The notes: generated by a model from the sequence alone, not told the origin. DNA of 64,000 nucleotides from Bromus sterilis (GCA_950022295.1 OX465596.1:5270001-5334000); one strand, 5' to 3'; counted from the first letter of the stretch, positions 35,484 through 46,982 are shown. Numbers and translations are program-made.

Positions 35484-36249
35484 CTAGTACTGCTTTTCTA
35501 CACCTTTAGCTAAACTTGGTGTGATCCAAACTGGAGCAGGTAAATCTAGCCAAGAATGCATGATTGGCCACGCATCGCCAAGGTTTTACATACTCCTCTT
35601 CTTGATGTTCCAGATACAAAAATCCTTCCGTAACATCCGGTGATATGATCGAGATTCGGCGTCGTCCGTGAAATAGATGCAGTTTGGTTCTAATGTTGTG
35701 TCCTTAGTAGAAAGACACTCGGCGGCATTGAGCCCAATGAAGATCGCATGGTCTCCAATGTCTCGAAGCTCTACCAGCTTTCTCTTATTTGTATCAACCT
35801 TGAAGATCAGGGCCTCCGTTGTGTTCACCTCATTATCAGGAAGGTCCTCTTCCTCGTCCTCAACGTCAATGTGTTGGTCATCATCGATGAAGGTTTCACC
35901 GCGATTGTCGTTTGCCAATTCAATGCAGTTTCTAAGCGCACATCGCGTGATATCTTTGGAAGAACTACGGTTCTTGAGTGGAATATCTACGGTGCTTGAG
36001 CGCGGGGAGGCGGAAGGTCTTGTGGGCGTCGTGCCAGGACTTGCAGACGGCGCCGGAGCGAACGAGGCTCGGGACATCGATCGCCGCCATGACGATGAGC
36101 AGGAGGTCTTTCGGCAGGCCAGACCAATCGGCGGTAGCGGCGGCGGGGGCATCTGGCGGAGCGATCGACCTGTGTGGCGCCTCGTAGTCATTGCTCGACT
36201 TGACCATTGCGTCGACGTCGGGGGAGCACACGACTTTGTTCTGTTGCAT
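35484..36249 (-). pseudogene. F-box/DUF295 pseudogene, copy 2
   Basis: On the minus strand the start near 36249 leads to an F-box (TADWSGLPKDLLLIVMAA, then VRSGAVCKSWHDAHK), which reads LPALKHRRYSTQEP and stops. A shifted frame continues from about 36000 with KNRSSSKDITRCAL, an acidic patch DDDQHIDVEDEEEDLPDNEV and the DUF295 C-terminal core (LIFKVDTNKRKLVELRDI, GDHAIFIGLNAAECLS, CIYFTDDAESRSYHRML). It stops at 35586 and a third frame ends in a GVEKQY tail at 35484. The kelch-like middle of DUF295 is absent. It is inverted relative to copy 1 and retains the same 3' UTR block (TTACCTGCCAGAAAATA). Confidence 0.85.
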
Positions 36250-36259
36250 GCGTAGGTAG

Positions 36260-36890
36260 ATCAATAATGGTTGTGCCTTGTATGTATAATAAAGGGAAAC
36301 GTACGTATATGTATAGGTCACCATTAATTATGGCATTATCAGATTACGTTGATGCTAGGTAACGTACGGGAAAAGGGCTGCCCAAATACAGTTTTCTCTG
36401 TGTATATGCTGCGTGCAGGGATCGAGTTTGGTGGTTGGTAAGTATAGTTTCCATTTTCTACGCTTTTGTTGAGTGAAGGTGTCAGACCTGAAGTTTGATA
36501 ACGTGTTCGAATGTTACCCCAGTCTGATTAGTTTAATGGCAATGGTTCTATTTTTGGTGAGCCATCTTGAAGATCCGTAAAACTGTATATCAGTGACGAT
36601 GCCGCGTCAAGTTCAAGTGAGAAGATGATCCATCTTTTTTTTTTCCTTCGATGGCAGCTATGGTGGTGCCGAAGTCATGTGATAGGCGTTGGTGTCAAGC
36701 TCAAAGATTTCTTTGGCATCTTTTGTGCAAAGACTGTCGATTTGCTATTTTTTTCAATTTTGTCAGTTTGATGTATATATGATTTGTATTTTAACCTTTA
36801 TTATATAAATGAGACACATATTAACATGTAAAAAAACATTATTTTTGTTTTAAAAATACAATCATTTCCTAAGGACGTGGTAGACTGGTA
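36260..36890. other. Intergenic
   Basis: Promoter side of the minus-strand DUF295 copy and AT-rich sequence. No gene or element ends recognised. Confidence 0.4.
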
Positions 36891-36896
36891 GAAAAT

Positions 36897-37419
36897 AAGT
36901 ATTTTTAAATCAAAAATAAGGACATCCTTTCCGATTTCATTAATACAAACCAGCTGGTCTTAGGAGTTATATGACATAATACAAACTATCAAATATTACT
37001 ACTAATAGAAATGACGACGGTAGGCGCCGGCCGATCGGCCTAGTTTTAGTTGGTTGTCGCGCGACCGTCCGATCGTGGACATCCAATGGTTCAGATTACA
37101 GCATATCCCATTGTAATTATCTTTTAACTCATACCGACCCAGCCTTTTGAGATGCTGGTTGCAGCTTTCGTGGTACACGGATGCAGCAAAAAATTATTGT
37201 GTGTATTTTTTCTTAATTTTTTTGCACCGTTGCAGTAAAAAATCGTGACAGAAATTGTTGCGTACCATATTTGCCCTTAATTAATTGCACAAATTTGATC
37301 GCCGGCGCTAGCATTCTTTTTACCAATTTCATTAATTGCCCTTAAGTATTTTTAAATAAAAAATAAGGACATCCTCTCCGATTTCATTAATACAAACCAG
37401 CTGGTCTTAGGAGTTACTA
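36897..37419. repeat. Pair of about 76-bp direct repeats
   Basis: 36897-36975 and 37344-37419 share nearly the same sequence (ATTTCATTAATACAAACCAG, CTGGTCTTAGGAGTTA). The first copy continues TATGAC; the second is interrupted exactly after GGAGTTA by the CTAG end of a Helitron-like sequence. The first therefore acts as an uninterrupted (empty-site) paralogue. Confidence 0.8.
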
Positions 37420-37700
37420 GATCGTTATTGGCGCGCGTTGCCGCGCCCATCTCTTATGACAATAGAATGGAAAGTTTAGTTAATATATAGAGTATGTGAA
37501 AATAAAACAATTAGTTTAGTAAATATATGAAGTATGGTGTGCATTGCCGTCGCCTGTCCATTATGATAATAGAATGATCAAAAGTTTAGTAAATATGTAG
37601 AGTACTTAATCGCCAAATAGTTAGGTAATGCTATTGACATAATTTTCCATCTCAAGTTTGTAAATTCATTATTGGTCATCAATAACACAACGACATAGGC
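37417..37700 (-). mobile_element. Helitron 3' terminus (minus orientation)
   Basis: On the minus strand a perfect 6-bp-stem hairpin (GGCGCG-GCAACG-CGCGCC) is followed by AATAACGAT and CTAG, then host T. Hairpin plus about 10 nt plus CTRR and insertion between A and T are the defining Helitron features. The neighbouring uninterrupted paralogue at 36961-36975 (GGAGTTA|TATGAC) places the boundary at 37416/37417. The body extends to higher coordinates for an unknown distance. No RepHel ORF is seen, so it is non-autonomous. Confidence 0.75.
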
Positions 37701-37825
37701 TTCACCTATCAAATATCATATGTCAACGGGAACACAGGGCAAAAAACCTGAAATCAAATATGTGTTCTCACAAGTCGCCTGTAGTACAAGCTATGATTTT
37801 TTTAGAAAGATTATATGAAGGAAAG

Positions 37826-38142
37826 ATGGTTATCTATGCAACAAATAATAACAAGGAATAAAGAAAATAACATTGTCAAAAAGGTTGTCGTCCCGCTTTA
37901 TGTATATATATAAAACAACAAACAATACAAGGGATACCAACTATACAAGAGAAGCTTCAGCCAAACAGGGAGAGAACTGGGAACTAAAAATAGAGACAAA
38001 GCTAAATAACTCACTAAACTAAAGGATATTGCTTGCTCCTAGCAATGAGCATATATAAAATGATTATCTATGCTTGTGCAACAAAGAATAACAAGGAATA
38101 AATCAAATAACATTGTCAAAAAGGCTTCTGTCCCGCTTTACT
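37826..38142. repeat. Direct repeat pair, about 80 bp
   Basis: Segments near 37826-37903 and 38060-38142 share AATAACAAGGAATAAA and AAATAACATTGTCAAAAAGG followed by a TCCCGCTTTA end. They are about 235 bp apart, probably a local duplication inside the Helitron-like body. Confidence 0.7.
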
Positions 38143-38560
38143 TAACCACTCCTGGCTTCCAACTTATAGGTGACAATGTTTATGCTAAAATTTCCTCCAT
38201 GCTTGAAGATGAGAAAACATAGGCTCCCTAACAACAAGATCAACCAGTTATGATATCGTAAAAAGGGAGAGCACGACACAAGGATTCCAAGTCTCTCCAC
38301 CTTACAACTTTCTTCACTATCTCTACTTTTGCAAGGTGAGCAAAATTCCCATTGTCCCGTGAAAGGCATCCAATTACTACGTGAACCAAAAATGTGATGT
38401 AACTTGACTCTTTTGGAATGTATACACAATTAATATTGAGTTTCTCACTAACATCATTTTTCAAAGAGGAAATTCCAGTTTTAAGCCATGTTAGTGCCAA
38501 TACAAAGATTAATGTGACAGTGGGAGACTTGAAGGGTACATAATCATCCTTGTTGTACAT
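38142..38560 (-). pseudogene. Unrecognised minus-strand frame, possible captured fragment
   Basis: Two overlapping minus-strand frames (38142-38429 and 38240-38560) have fair protein-like composition, for example KVEIVKKVVRWRDLESLCRA and PTVTLIFVLALTWLKTGISS. Neither has a recognised domain or convincing splice partners. The position downstream of a Helitron end suggests a captured host fragment, but random open frames are equally possible. Confidence 0.2.
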
Positions 38561-38974
38561 GCCAATTTCAAATATAGTTTCTGCACAACAAACCGAAAAT
38601 AATTTTGTTGATGTACTAATTTCAAAGTGTAAAGAGGTTAACTAAAAATGAGTAATGAATACACAAAATAAGTAATCGGCTAACCTGGTTAGACAACTGG
38701 TTCTGGAATTTCTCTGAATGCAATTTCCCCTATGAGTTAAATGCACAAGACATTTCATGGTTTCTCTGTTAAGCCAAGAAAATATATTTTCCTACATTTT
38801 GCAGAAGAGCAAGAATCAATAGAAAATTATATCACATGCATACAGTGTAGATGTTATGGAGTTCATACGCGATTCAACATTTAAATATTTTGCAAGTGTA
38901 TTTGCACTATCTGTTGGCGACTTGTATCAAGTCTGTCGACATAATAACCTTCCCTCCTGCCTAGGCATGTTGGC

Positions 38975-39035
38975 GTAATGGATTGCAGTGTTTACCAGCC
39001 ACATGAAAGGATCTTTACCTGCCAGAAAATATAGA
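38975..39035 (+). pseudogene. Detached 3' tail of an F-box/DUF295 gene
   Basis: GGATTGCAGTGTTTACCAGC and TTTACCTGCCAGAAAATATA match the 3' flanks of DUF295 copies 1 (about 34060-34130) and 2 (about 35410-35480). No coding part precedes it, so only the tail of a fourth copy survives. Confidence 0.6.
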
Positions 39036-39344
39036 TCTAAATACACCGTAATTTGCCAAGCTTGATTCAAATTTGCTTTAAGTTTTCTTTTTTCTACAAT
39101 CATAACATACATACTTTTTCCTTGTCGATCTATATTCTGATGTTGTCAACCAGTTCTCCTGCTGAAGTTGAATTGGCGCCGAGATCCATCCGGCTAATCT
39201 AGAGTTTTCTGATGTTGTCAACTCCAGCACTCCACGTACGCGCATATGCCTATGCACAGTCCGAGTCGATCGGTATACGAATCTGCTTCTAGAGTTGGAG
39301 TCAGTATCAATCACCCCGCACGTTCCCCTCATATATACTACTTA

Positions 39345-39855
39345 CATGGCCTGCAAGATCAAACTCCCAAAGTCATGTGGACTTTTTTCAATCGATAAAA
39401 ATCATGTCGACTTGTTCAGGCCAAAGTCACGCAGTGCTCAGGTCGACCAATGGCTACGAGGCGCAGCAGAGATCGTTCGCTCCGCCGCCCCCCGTCGCCG
39501 CCTCTGCCGTCGATTGGTCTGGCCTGCCGCAGGACCTCGTGTTCGTCATCATGGTGGCCATGGATGGTCCAAGCCGTGTCCGTTCTGGCGCCGCGCCTAC
39601 AACACCTTCGCCGTGCCCGCGATGAGGCTAGCGCGTAACCTCCGACGAGCTCAGCGATCGGTACCTCCTCAACCCCATCACCGGCGTTTAGGCTGCGTTC
39701 CCGCCAGTCAAGACGATTTTGGTTCGCTGCTTGTCGTCGACCTTGAGAGTGAAGACGAGAACGGAGACCTGGAAACCGGCATTCTCTGGGCACGAGAGTC
39801 GGAGTATGCCCGGGTCGCCATCTGCCCGGCGATAAACGCGTTGTTAGAAATATAG
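39345..39855 (+). pseudogene. F-box/DUF295 pseudogene, copy 3
   Basis: The leader (39260-39345) resembles that of copy 1, with GTCCGAGTCG, GTTGGAGTCAGTATCA and CCCCGCACGTTCCCCTCAT. The F-box reads AVDWSGLPQDLVFVIMVAMD in the frame 39377-39625; the sequence then frameshifts and truncates within the CKSW region. A remnant NPITGV and AFPPVKTILV follows near 39675-39730 in another frame with an in-frame stop. The DUF295 C-terminus is missing. It is a more decayed relative of copies 1 and 2. Confidence 0.8.
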
Positions 39856-39950
39856 TACTCTCTCCCACCTATATTAATTAACTTAAGTTTGTCTAGCTAG
39901 ATACATATGAATCTAGACAAAGTTGAATCCATTAATACGGATCGGAGGTA
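39856..39950. mobile_element. Degenerate Stowaway MITE
   Basis: 39858-39948 (91 bp) is flanked by TA on both sides. Its arms, ATATTAATTAACTTAAGTTT and the minus-strand GTATTAATGGATTCAACTTT, pair imperfectly, and both continue into TGTCTAG. Confidence 0.7.
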
Positions 39951-39976
39951 ATATTAAGAAGTTAGAAATAAATATC

Positions 39977-40084
39977 TACTCCCTCCGTTTCAAAATAAAT
40001 GTCTCAAGTTTATCAAAAGTGGATGTCCATGATACATCCACTTTTTGACAAACTTGAGACAGTTATTTTGGGACGGAGGGAGTA
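39977..40084. mobile_element. Stowaway MITE with TA TSD
   Basis: 39979-40082 (104 bp) begins CTCCCTCCGTTTCAAAATAA and ends GGGACGGAGGGAG, with a near-perfect hairpin (TCTCAAGTTT / AAACTTGAGA) and TA on both sides. This is the textbook Stowaway structure (Tc1/mariner-derived). Confidence 0.95.
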
Positions 40085-40153
40085 GTAGAGATAGAATAGG
40101 TTTAAGTAATTTTTTCTTGCACTTTAAGTTTCTCTATCTCATATTGTACTCTA

Positions 40154-40200
40154 CTAGGAAACATGCCCATGCGTTGCAACGGAAGAGAAAAATTATAAGT
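40154..40200 (-). mobile_element. Helitron-like 3' end, minus orientation
   Basis: On the minus strand CCGTTGCAACGCATGGGCAT is followed by GTTTC and CTAGT. This CCGTTGCAACGCACGGG...CTAGT end is very common in Triticeae DNA and has the short stem (CCGT/ATGG, mutated from ACGG) and CTAG expected of a Helitron tail. The body would lie at higher coordinates. Confidence 0.5.
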
Positions 40201-40679
40201 CATTAGCTAATAACTATCGTTCAACCGTTGTGTCCCACCTATGTTGTCGCTTATCTTCCTTCCGGTCCTCTCCGACAATGACCATGACATCAAGCTAATA
40301 GCAATGCGTCCTGGTCCATCTCAAAAGGATGATCTAAAAACAAAATTGATGAAAAGCGAACGTGCATGAATGTACGAAGAATTTAGAACCTTTGAAAATG
40401 ATTTTAAATTTATTTGAAAAATGTGTGCTCAAGTAAATGTTCTTCAAAGCTTCAGAAATACATCCCTTTATAAATTTTCAAGATTGGGGATGTCATCACT
40501 TTAAATATGAATTATTTAACCATAAGTGCAAATAAATTTCAAATCATAGATCTATTAATATGAGAGAGAATTTCACTTTATGAAATTTCCTAAATTTTAA
40601 ATACTCTTAAAATAATAGTAGGAGGTGTTGTAAATTTTCGATAAATTTGAAAAAAAAAATACTCCGTCTAATTTATCAC

Positions 40680-41010
40680 AACTAAATATATTTTTTTATG
40701 CACTAAGCCTCACGATTTAAAAGCGGTATTTTATAGAAAATCAAATTATGAATTACCTCACATTTTAAATTTTTATGCGACAATTTTCTTTATGAATGCA
40801 CATATATAGTTGCTATCATTGTTTCAGATTTGGCTAATGGTGATGTCTCCAGTCACTCCACTTAATGTTGTTTTTGTTTCATATCGTTTCACCGGTATAT
40901 TCTAAAGCCAATAAATTAATAAAAGTAAGCCACACACATTTTTATATTTTCATTATTTTTTCATAGTTTTTACTATAAACAATATTTATTTCAAAATATT
41001 TAATAATTAA
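40680..41010 (+). repeat. Helitron-like body fragment
   Basis: TTTATGCACTAAGCCTCACG and AAGCGGTATTTTATAGAAAA match the segments at 1.09-1.45 kb and 20.22-20.33 kb, but the GC-rich tail is missing. Confidence 0.5.
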
Positions 41011-42620
41011 ATTGTACTATTTTCTTAATTTTACTAATATATTAAAACGTTACAAAAATATAATCTATAGGCTTGATAAAAACGTCATTTTGATTCAATC
41101 TGCTAAACACAATAGTCATAACTGGTCCAATAAACTTAATATATAGCACCACAATAATTAATGAGCATTTTGTAAAGTACAAAAAAGTCCTTCTCATATA
41201 TAGCTAAACAATGGAATGCTCATCAATTAGTGCCGTCCTTTTTTAAAATATGTATTTTTCCATATTTTCTTGAATATGAGTTAAACAATTTTCAAACACA
41301 CGTTGAAAGATTTCTTTGATGATACAAAATATTTTTGAACTCGGTGAATATTTTTGTTTACGTCCTATAAACTTTTTTTAAAATCATGTGTTTTTGTATA
41401 TTATATTATTTGTTTACTTCCTATAAATATTTTTGTTTACGTCCTACAAACACAAGTTCAGGAATATATTATTTGAAACACGATATTTATATCAAAATTA
41501 TCTGAACATATTTGTATATTGTATAATACTCCCTCCGTTTAGAAATATATGACGTTTTCATAGGCTAAAATAGAAGTAGTACTTTAGAAGAATGTGACGT
41601 ACATTTTTGCGAATGGTCTGAAATAGTAATAAAAATAGGTGATCATCTCTTTACATTTTTTCAAATACCATGGTCATTTTCTCTAATTGTGAGAATATTT
41701 TTTTATGTACATGTTTTTCTATGCAATTAACATTTTCTAATGTTTTATGAATAGTATTTTAACACCCCATATTTCTTTTTTTTACAATGTCATGGAAATA
41801 TCTTTGAAATTCTTGAAAACTGAATTGCATAGACTATTTTGTATGCCATTAAGAAGTTCTAAAAAGTTGCTCAAATACTTTTAACACTGCATGCATAAAC
41901 ATCTTTCTAATATTTTGACAATTTATGTTTAATGAGCCGACTTCGTTGGGCCAGCATTATCAGGAACTCACTCAGCTTACTTCCTGGGCCAGATACGAGC
42001 CAGCTAGAGAGGAGGCGACGAACGCTTGCGTGCGAAACATAACGAACGAATCATTTTTTCTATTTTTTTGCTGGATATGTAGGACTGCGGGTTCATTCAT
42101 AGAAAACAAAAGGGATTTCTTTTGCAAAAATACAAAATGGACTAAAAAAACACCTCCATTTATTATTAGTACTCTATATATACCTCATAAAGGGTTAGAT
42201 AATTGCATCGCAATACATCAAAATATTCAACCTATTATCAAGTTTCACGATATCATAGTGGTTACTCTCACGACATTGATCCTAGGTCCCGCCACCAAAT
42301 CCACAACGCGCCGCCACCAGGGCTCCCCGAGGGTGCCAAACCCGATTAATCAAAGATGAGATCGATTTTCATAGATTAGATCAATTTCGATTTTCGTTCA
42401 TATAGTAGAGTAGGTTTTCTTTAGCTATAAATAAATCTGATCGACCAACTAATCCGGTCAGAAATATGAACTAATCCGGTCAGAAATATCTCAAATCGTT
42501 GCAACTTAATTTACCGTTAGTGCATCATTCTTAGTAAATTGCAGCGCACGTTGACAACTTCTTCGTGTCCACCGGCAGAGGCTACACGCGCCGGCCAAGA
42601 GGGCCGACCACGATCGACGT
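41010..42620. other. AT-rich intergenic; half Stowaway at 41529
   Basis: No gene supported. At 41527 TA + CTCCCTCCGTTTAGAAATAT looks like one Stowaway end without its partner. The plus-strand ORF 41925-42359 has no domain. Confidence 0.4.
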
Positions 42621-42627
42621 TCCCTTA

Positions 42628-43100
42628 GAGCATCTGCAACAGGCGCACGCTAAAAAAAGTTACAGCGTCAAAATAACGTTTTAGCGCGCCGAAGAAAGTG
42701 TGCTATTTCAGGCGGTGTAAAATATAAGGCGCCGCGGTAGCACTTCAGCAGGCGCTGTAGAAAATTCAGCAAACGGAAGCAAATATGATAGATAGTTCAT
42801 ACAATACCATAGTTCACGGTAAAACGGAAACTAAAAACACGATATAATAGTTCATCACACGATACAAACGGAAATTAAAAATAGATAAATGTTATACACT
42901 ACTCATCCTCCTCCTCGGTGGTCTACTCTGACGAGGTCCACGCATCTTGCCACCGAGGATCGTCACTGTCCCAGATCGTCGTTAGATTTCCTATCTTGGC
43001 TTCTGCCGTCGCGTTCTGCTCACGCTTGTCCGCCCGACGCCCGACGCCCGACTCGCTCCACCCTCCTCTGCGCCCAGATCTTGTTCTCGGGGTCGACATT
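42628..43100 (-). pseudogene. DNA-transposon remnant with coding fragment
   Basis: GAGCATCTGCAACAGGCGC at 42629 is a common end-proximal motif of grass DNA transposons. The minus-strand frame 43111-42923 contains TTIWDSDDPRWQDAWTSSE, acidic and tryptophan-rich like hypothetical proteins carried by such elements. AT-rich repeats (AGTTCATACAATACC..., AGTTCATCACACGATACAAA) surround it. The family is not certain. Confidence 0.4.
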
Positions 43101-45187
43101 TGATAACCCACAAGTGTAGAGGATTAGTTGTAACCTTTTCGATAAGTAAGAGTGTCAACCCGATGAGGAGTTAAAGGAAGGATAAGTATTCTCTCAAGTT
43201 CCATCAACCATGGACACAACTCTATGCACACCGAAAGTTTGCTCTATTTAGGAAATAAAACTATTAGGAACTTTATGGGTATGAAATGATAGTTTTGCAA
43301 GATCATAAAGAACAAGAAAATACTTCCTCCATTTTAAATTAGATGACATTCACTTATGTACATGTCTAGATACACATGTGAACAAATGAAAATCATCTCA
43401 TTTAGAACGTAGGGAGTATATGTTAGTTGTTGCAACAATAAATAACACTAAAGAAACAGAAGTATGAGCATGGAAAAGTGGTGGAAGGTGTGGGGCGAAA
43501 TTGGCCATGATAAAAAAGGCAAGTATAAGGTTGGTAGTCCTCTTTTATGTGTGGAGAGTGATGGTGTGGAAGTGGTAATGGCTTCTCGCCCTTCGTTGGT
43601 TACCCCAAGTGGAAGTGGTAATGACTGCAAATTTCCCTTGGTGAAGATACCGAGGTTGAGTTCGACCAGTAAGACTTCGGCAGATGATAAGTAGGTGATT
43701 CGGAAAGTGATGCGCCGTCTGAAAAGAATCACTTGCTTCTCCTGGACCTGCACACAATATAATTAACTTTGCTCCCAACGAAGTTCAGAGAGGTTGTCAA
43801 TCTCTCCGGTCTTGTTTTTTACAAAGGATCAAACACATAAGGGATAATGATAATGATAGCAACTGAAAGTAAATACTGAAAAAATAGGCTTGCAAACAAT
43901 GATGAGAATATGGACCGGGGTCCCGTGATGTTCAATAGTGATGTCTCTCTCCCAAAAGACGATAAAACTTCTATGCGAGGTAAACAAATTACAGATGGGT
44001 AATTGACAAGATTATAAACGCACTGCAATGCTAACTATGCTACAAAAGAAAGAAAGAGGCTCATAAGCATGGGCAGTACGCCAAAATAAGTAGACCGAAA
44101 TCCATCTACATCTACTACTAATCATCCACCTTGAGATATCTATCTATAACATCTCGCTGGTATTAAGTTGCGAGTCCCACCCAAAATGTAAACCCAAAGC
44201 AAAGGGTAGCTGCATTAAAAGAACTTTGCGTAAAGTAAACAATCCTTGCAACCGCGGTTACAAGCACCGTTGTTTTCCCCCTTGTGGCCACAACGCATCC
44301 CCTAGACTCATGTTTCTGTCACTCAAGCGTGTCATCAGGGGGCATGTACCCACAATCGAGCATAACGTTCCCTCTTGGAATTACTATCCACCACTTGGCC
44401 AAAGCAATAAACAACAACGGAGAACATGCAAGAATTACTTAGGAACAAAAATATAAGAGATCAAAACCAAATATATTACTCTATCACGATCTGAACATAA
44501 TCTCATAATCCATCGGATCCCATCAAACTCAACATAGCAACAACAGAAGAATTACATATGTGCCTCGATCATGTAGGCAGCTCACGAGGCCTAAACCATG
44601 AAGAACAAAGAGGGGAGGAGAACATCACATAGCTACTGATCACGGACCCATGGTCCAAGGTAGACTACTCACGGCACATCCGGAAAGCATCCATGGTGGA
44701 GGAGAAGCTCCTGGAGGTCGATCCTCCCTTCGGCAGGGTGCCGGGAAGGGTCCTGACAGTGCTCCCGATCTTGGAAGCGCGGCGGCGGCGAAACAGAGGA
44801 GAGATTGCGAAATAGGGTTCTATCTTCGGAGTTTCCCCGTAACGGAGAATAAATAGGCGAAGGGGGGCAGCCAGGGGGGGCACCAGGGGTCCAGGTGGCC
44901 TCCTGGGCCCCTGGTGGCGGCCCTCTGGCCCCACTTGGGTGCTTCTGGAAGACTCCGTTACACTGATTTTTTATTCGATTTTTCCCGAATTTTTGGAGCA
45001 CTTTTAATATGGGGGAAACCTGGAATAGAAAAACAGCAGAAAACAGGAATTGACACTGGGGTGTACTGAGTTAGTAGGTTAGTCCAAATATGATCAAAAG
45101 TATGTGAAAGTGTATCTAGATCAAAGCAATATCACACAAAATATGCATGGAGTGAGCAGAAACTATCGATACGTTTGAGATGTATCA
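43101..45187 (-). mobile_element. LTR-like element, TGATAC...TTATCA type
   Basis: On the minus strand it starts TGATACATCTCAAACGTATC at 45187 and ends TGTGGGTTATCA at 43101, the termini of a very common Triticeae repeat; TG...CA ends suggest an LTR. Length is 2087 bp. A minus-strand TATA-like ATAAATA near 44850 precedes a GC-rich leader. There are no coding domains. The five bases flanking each side differ (ACATT and GAGAG), so no target duplication: a recombined or truncated copy. It contains a Stowaway at 43323-43416. Confidence 0.6.
43321..43418. mobile_element. Degenerate Stowaway MITE inside the LTR
   Basis: 43323-43416 (94 bp) is flanked by TA on both sides, with arms CTTCCTCCATTTTAAATTAG and the minus-strand CTCCCTACGTTCTAAATGAG, and a hairpin through ATGTACATGTCTAG. 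Confidence 0.75.
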
Positions 45188-46250
45188 GAGAGGCAAAGCT
45201 AACACACTCTCACTTACTTGTGATTGCAAGTAGTTATGATTGGAACTCTAGCAAACATCCGCAAATACTAGAAGATACATTAAGGTAAAAATACTCAATC
45301 ATAGTTTTAAGATCATAAGGTCCTTTTATCCCGTACAATGTCAAAAACTGGAATCGGGTTCATGTTTCTGTCACTCAAGCAACCCTACCCTCTGGTTTCA
45401 TTCACGTACTACAAACCCTATGATGAAAATCCATGCACGCATAAACATGATGGGAACCATAGGACTGTAAAAAATTCAATATATAGCTCAAACCAACCAT
45501 AAAGATTCAACAAATCAACCATAGGACAAAAAGATCTATGCAAACATAGCATAAATTGTCTAGAAACAATTGTAACCTCAAAACACCATGTTTACATAGG
45601 GGATTACAGAGGTTTGTGGAAGAGTAGACCACTATAGATACATGGATATGACGGTGAAGATGAAGAAGGGGACACGTGGAACGCAGGGCAGCACCGGCAG
45701 ATGGCGGTGGCGCAGGGGGGCTCCTCCTACGCCGCCGGCCATCAAGGGGATGCGCCGCCCCTTAGCCCCTTACTCCATGACTTCTTTGTGTTGTAGGGAG
45801 CTCTCCCCCATGGAGATGAGATCCATGGGGGAGGCAAAACCGTGGCTTTGGTGGCTGCAAATTCGTGACAATGGGTGGATGCATCCAAAACTAGGATTTC
45901 CTCTCTTTATATAGGTGGAGACAATCATCCTTCGCCCTTCGATGGATGCCCCTTTGATCCAAGGGCTCTTGGGCATCTTAGAACCTTCCTAGGGTCTTTT
46001 CTCAACCCTCATGAGGTCCCAAAGTCGTGGCTTGGCCGAATCCATCAAGTTTGGTAAGAGTTGGAGTCAATCACGTCACAAACTCTCGGATTCCCGTAAT
46101 CAGATATTTTTTACTTCAGTAAAACGGGTCGGTAGGTCGCATATGAACTCCGATGGGGCTGTTCTTGGGCTTAAATTAAAGCGATGGAAATTTCCAATAA
46201 CTTTGTATTTTTTTAAGTTATTCCATTTGACGCGGTTTATCATTTTTGTC
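45188..46250 (-). repeat. Second, diverged LTR-like fragment
   Basis: It shares the block TCATGTTTCTGTCACTCAAG (45362) with the neighbouring element (44307) and has the same order of AT-rich part, GC-rich leader and TATATA (45911). It appears to be an older relative nested beside the 43.1-45.2 kb copy. Confidence 0.45.
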
Positions 46251-46289
46251 CATACCTCATACGTTCTAGGGTCACCCATCTACCTGGCG

Positions 46290-46800
46290 AGTCAATTACA
46301 TTCTCTTGAGCAGAATTTAGTCATTGATGGTTTTGGGTTTAACGTGGTCGTAATCTCTTCAGAGAAACTCATCATTGATGTCATTCTGAAATGTTGCGAG
46401 CTCTTTGGCATATTCTATGATCTCGTACTTTTTCTTGAGGAAATGGATCCATAATGACATGAACGTCTCTTTGTGTTTCTGTTTTATGAGGGTGAGGTCA
46501 CCGACATTTGTTGGTTGACTTATTTTCCTCAAAATTTGGCGAGGAACTCGTAGCTCATGTCTAACTAGGTTTTGATTGAGCCCGACTTTATCGTGTGGAG
46601 CCAGCATAGGGTGATTCCTTTAGCATTAATGTCAAGTGTTTGATGGAGTGGAGGTCGTTGCTTTTTCCACCCAACCTGCAAGAATGTAGTGCTCGAGCCA
46701 TATCGCTGGATATGAGGCTCCATCGTACTTCTCGCAGTTCGCTGGTTTGAAGTTGATTGGGTAAGGATGCTTTTTGACTTCATCTGCCAAACATAGAGGA
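46290..46800 (-). pseudogene. Gypsy gag relic
   Basis: The minus-strand translation gives KKHPYPINFKPANCEKYDGA followed by ASYPAIWLEHYILAGWVEKA, stops, then KQKHKETFMSLWIHFLKKKY and ELATFQNDINDEFL. This is the layout of the retrotransposon gag domain (KYDG...DP..W, then GES...F..RF..K...I, then AF..GI.DE.L). Several stops and frameshifts make it non-functional. Confidence 0.75.
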
Positions 46801-46982
46801 CATGGTGTACCCCATATGTCCTGGATAGCTTCGGTTATTCGGCGTGCATCATTGATTTCGTCGTATAAGTCGAATATGGAGGAAGGGGGGGGGTCATACT
46901 AGTCCCTTGCATGCTCTCGAAGTTGAGTAGCTTCCTCGACCGAGGTGTCGATGCACCGTCTAGATTCGTAGATAGTTCAGGG

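Noticed and set aside
41527..41600. Complete Stowaway element
   Set aside because: Only one CTCCCTCCGT end is present; no partner end within 300 bp.
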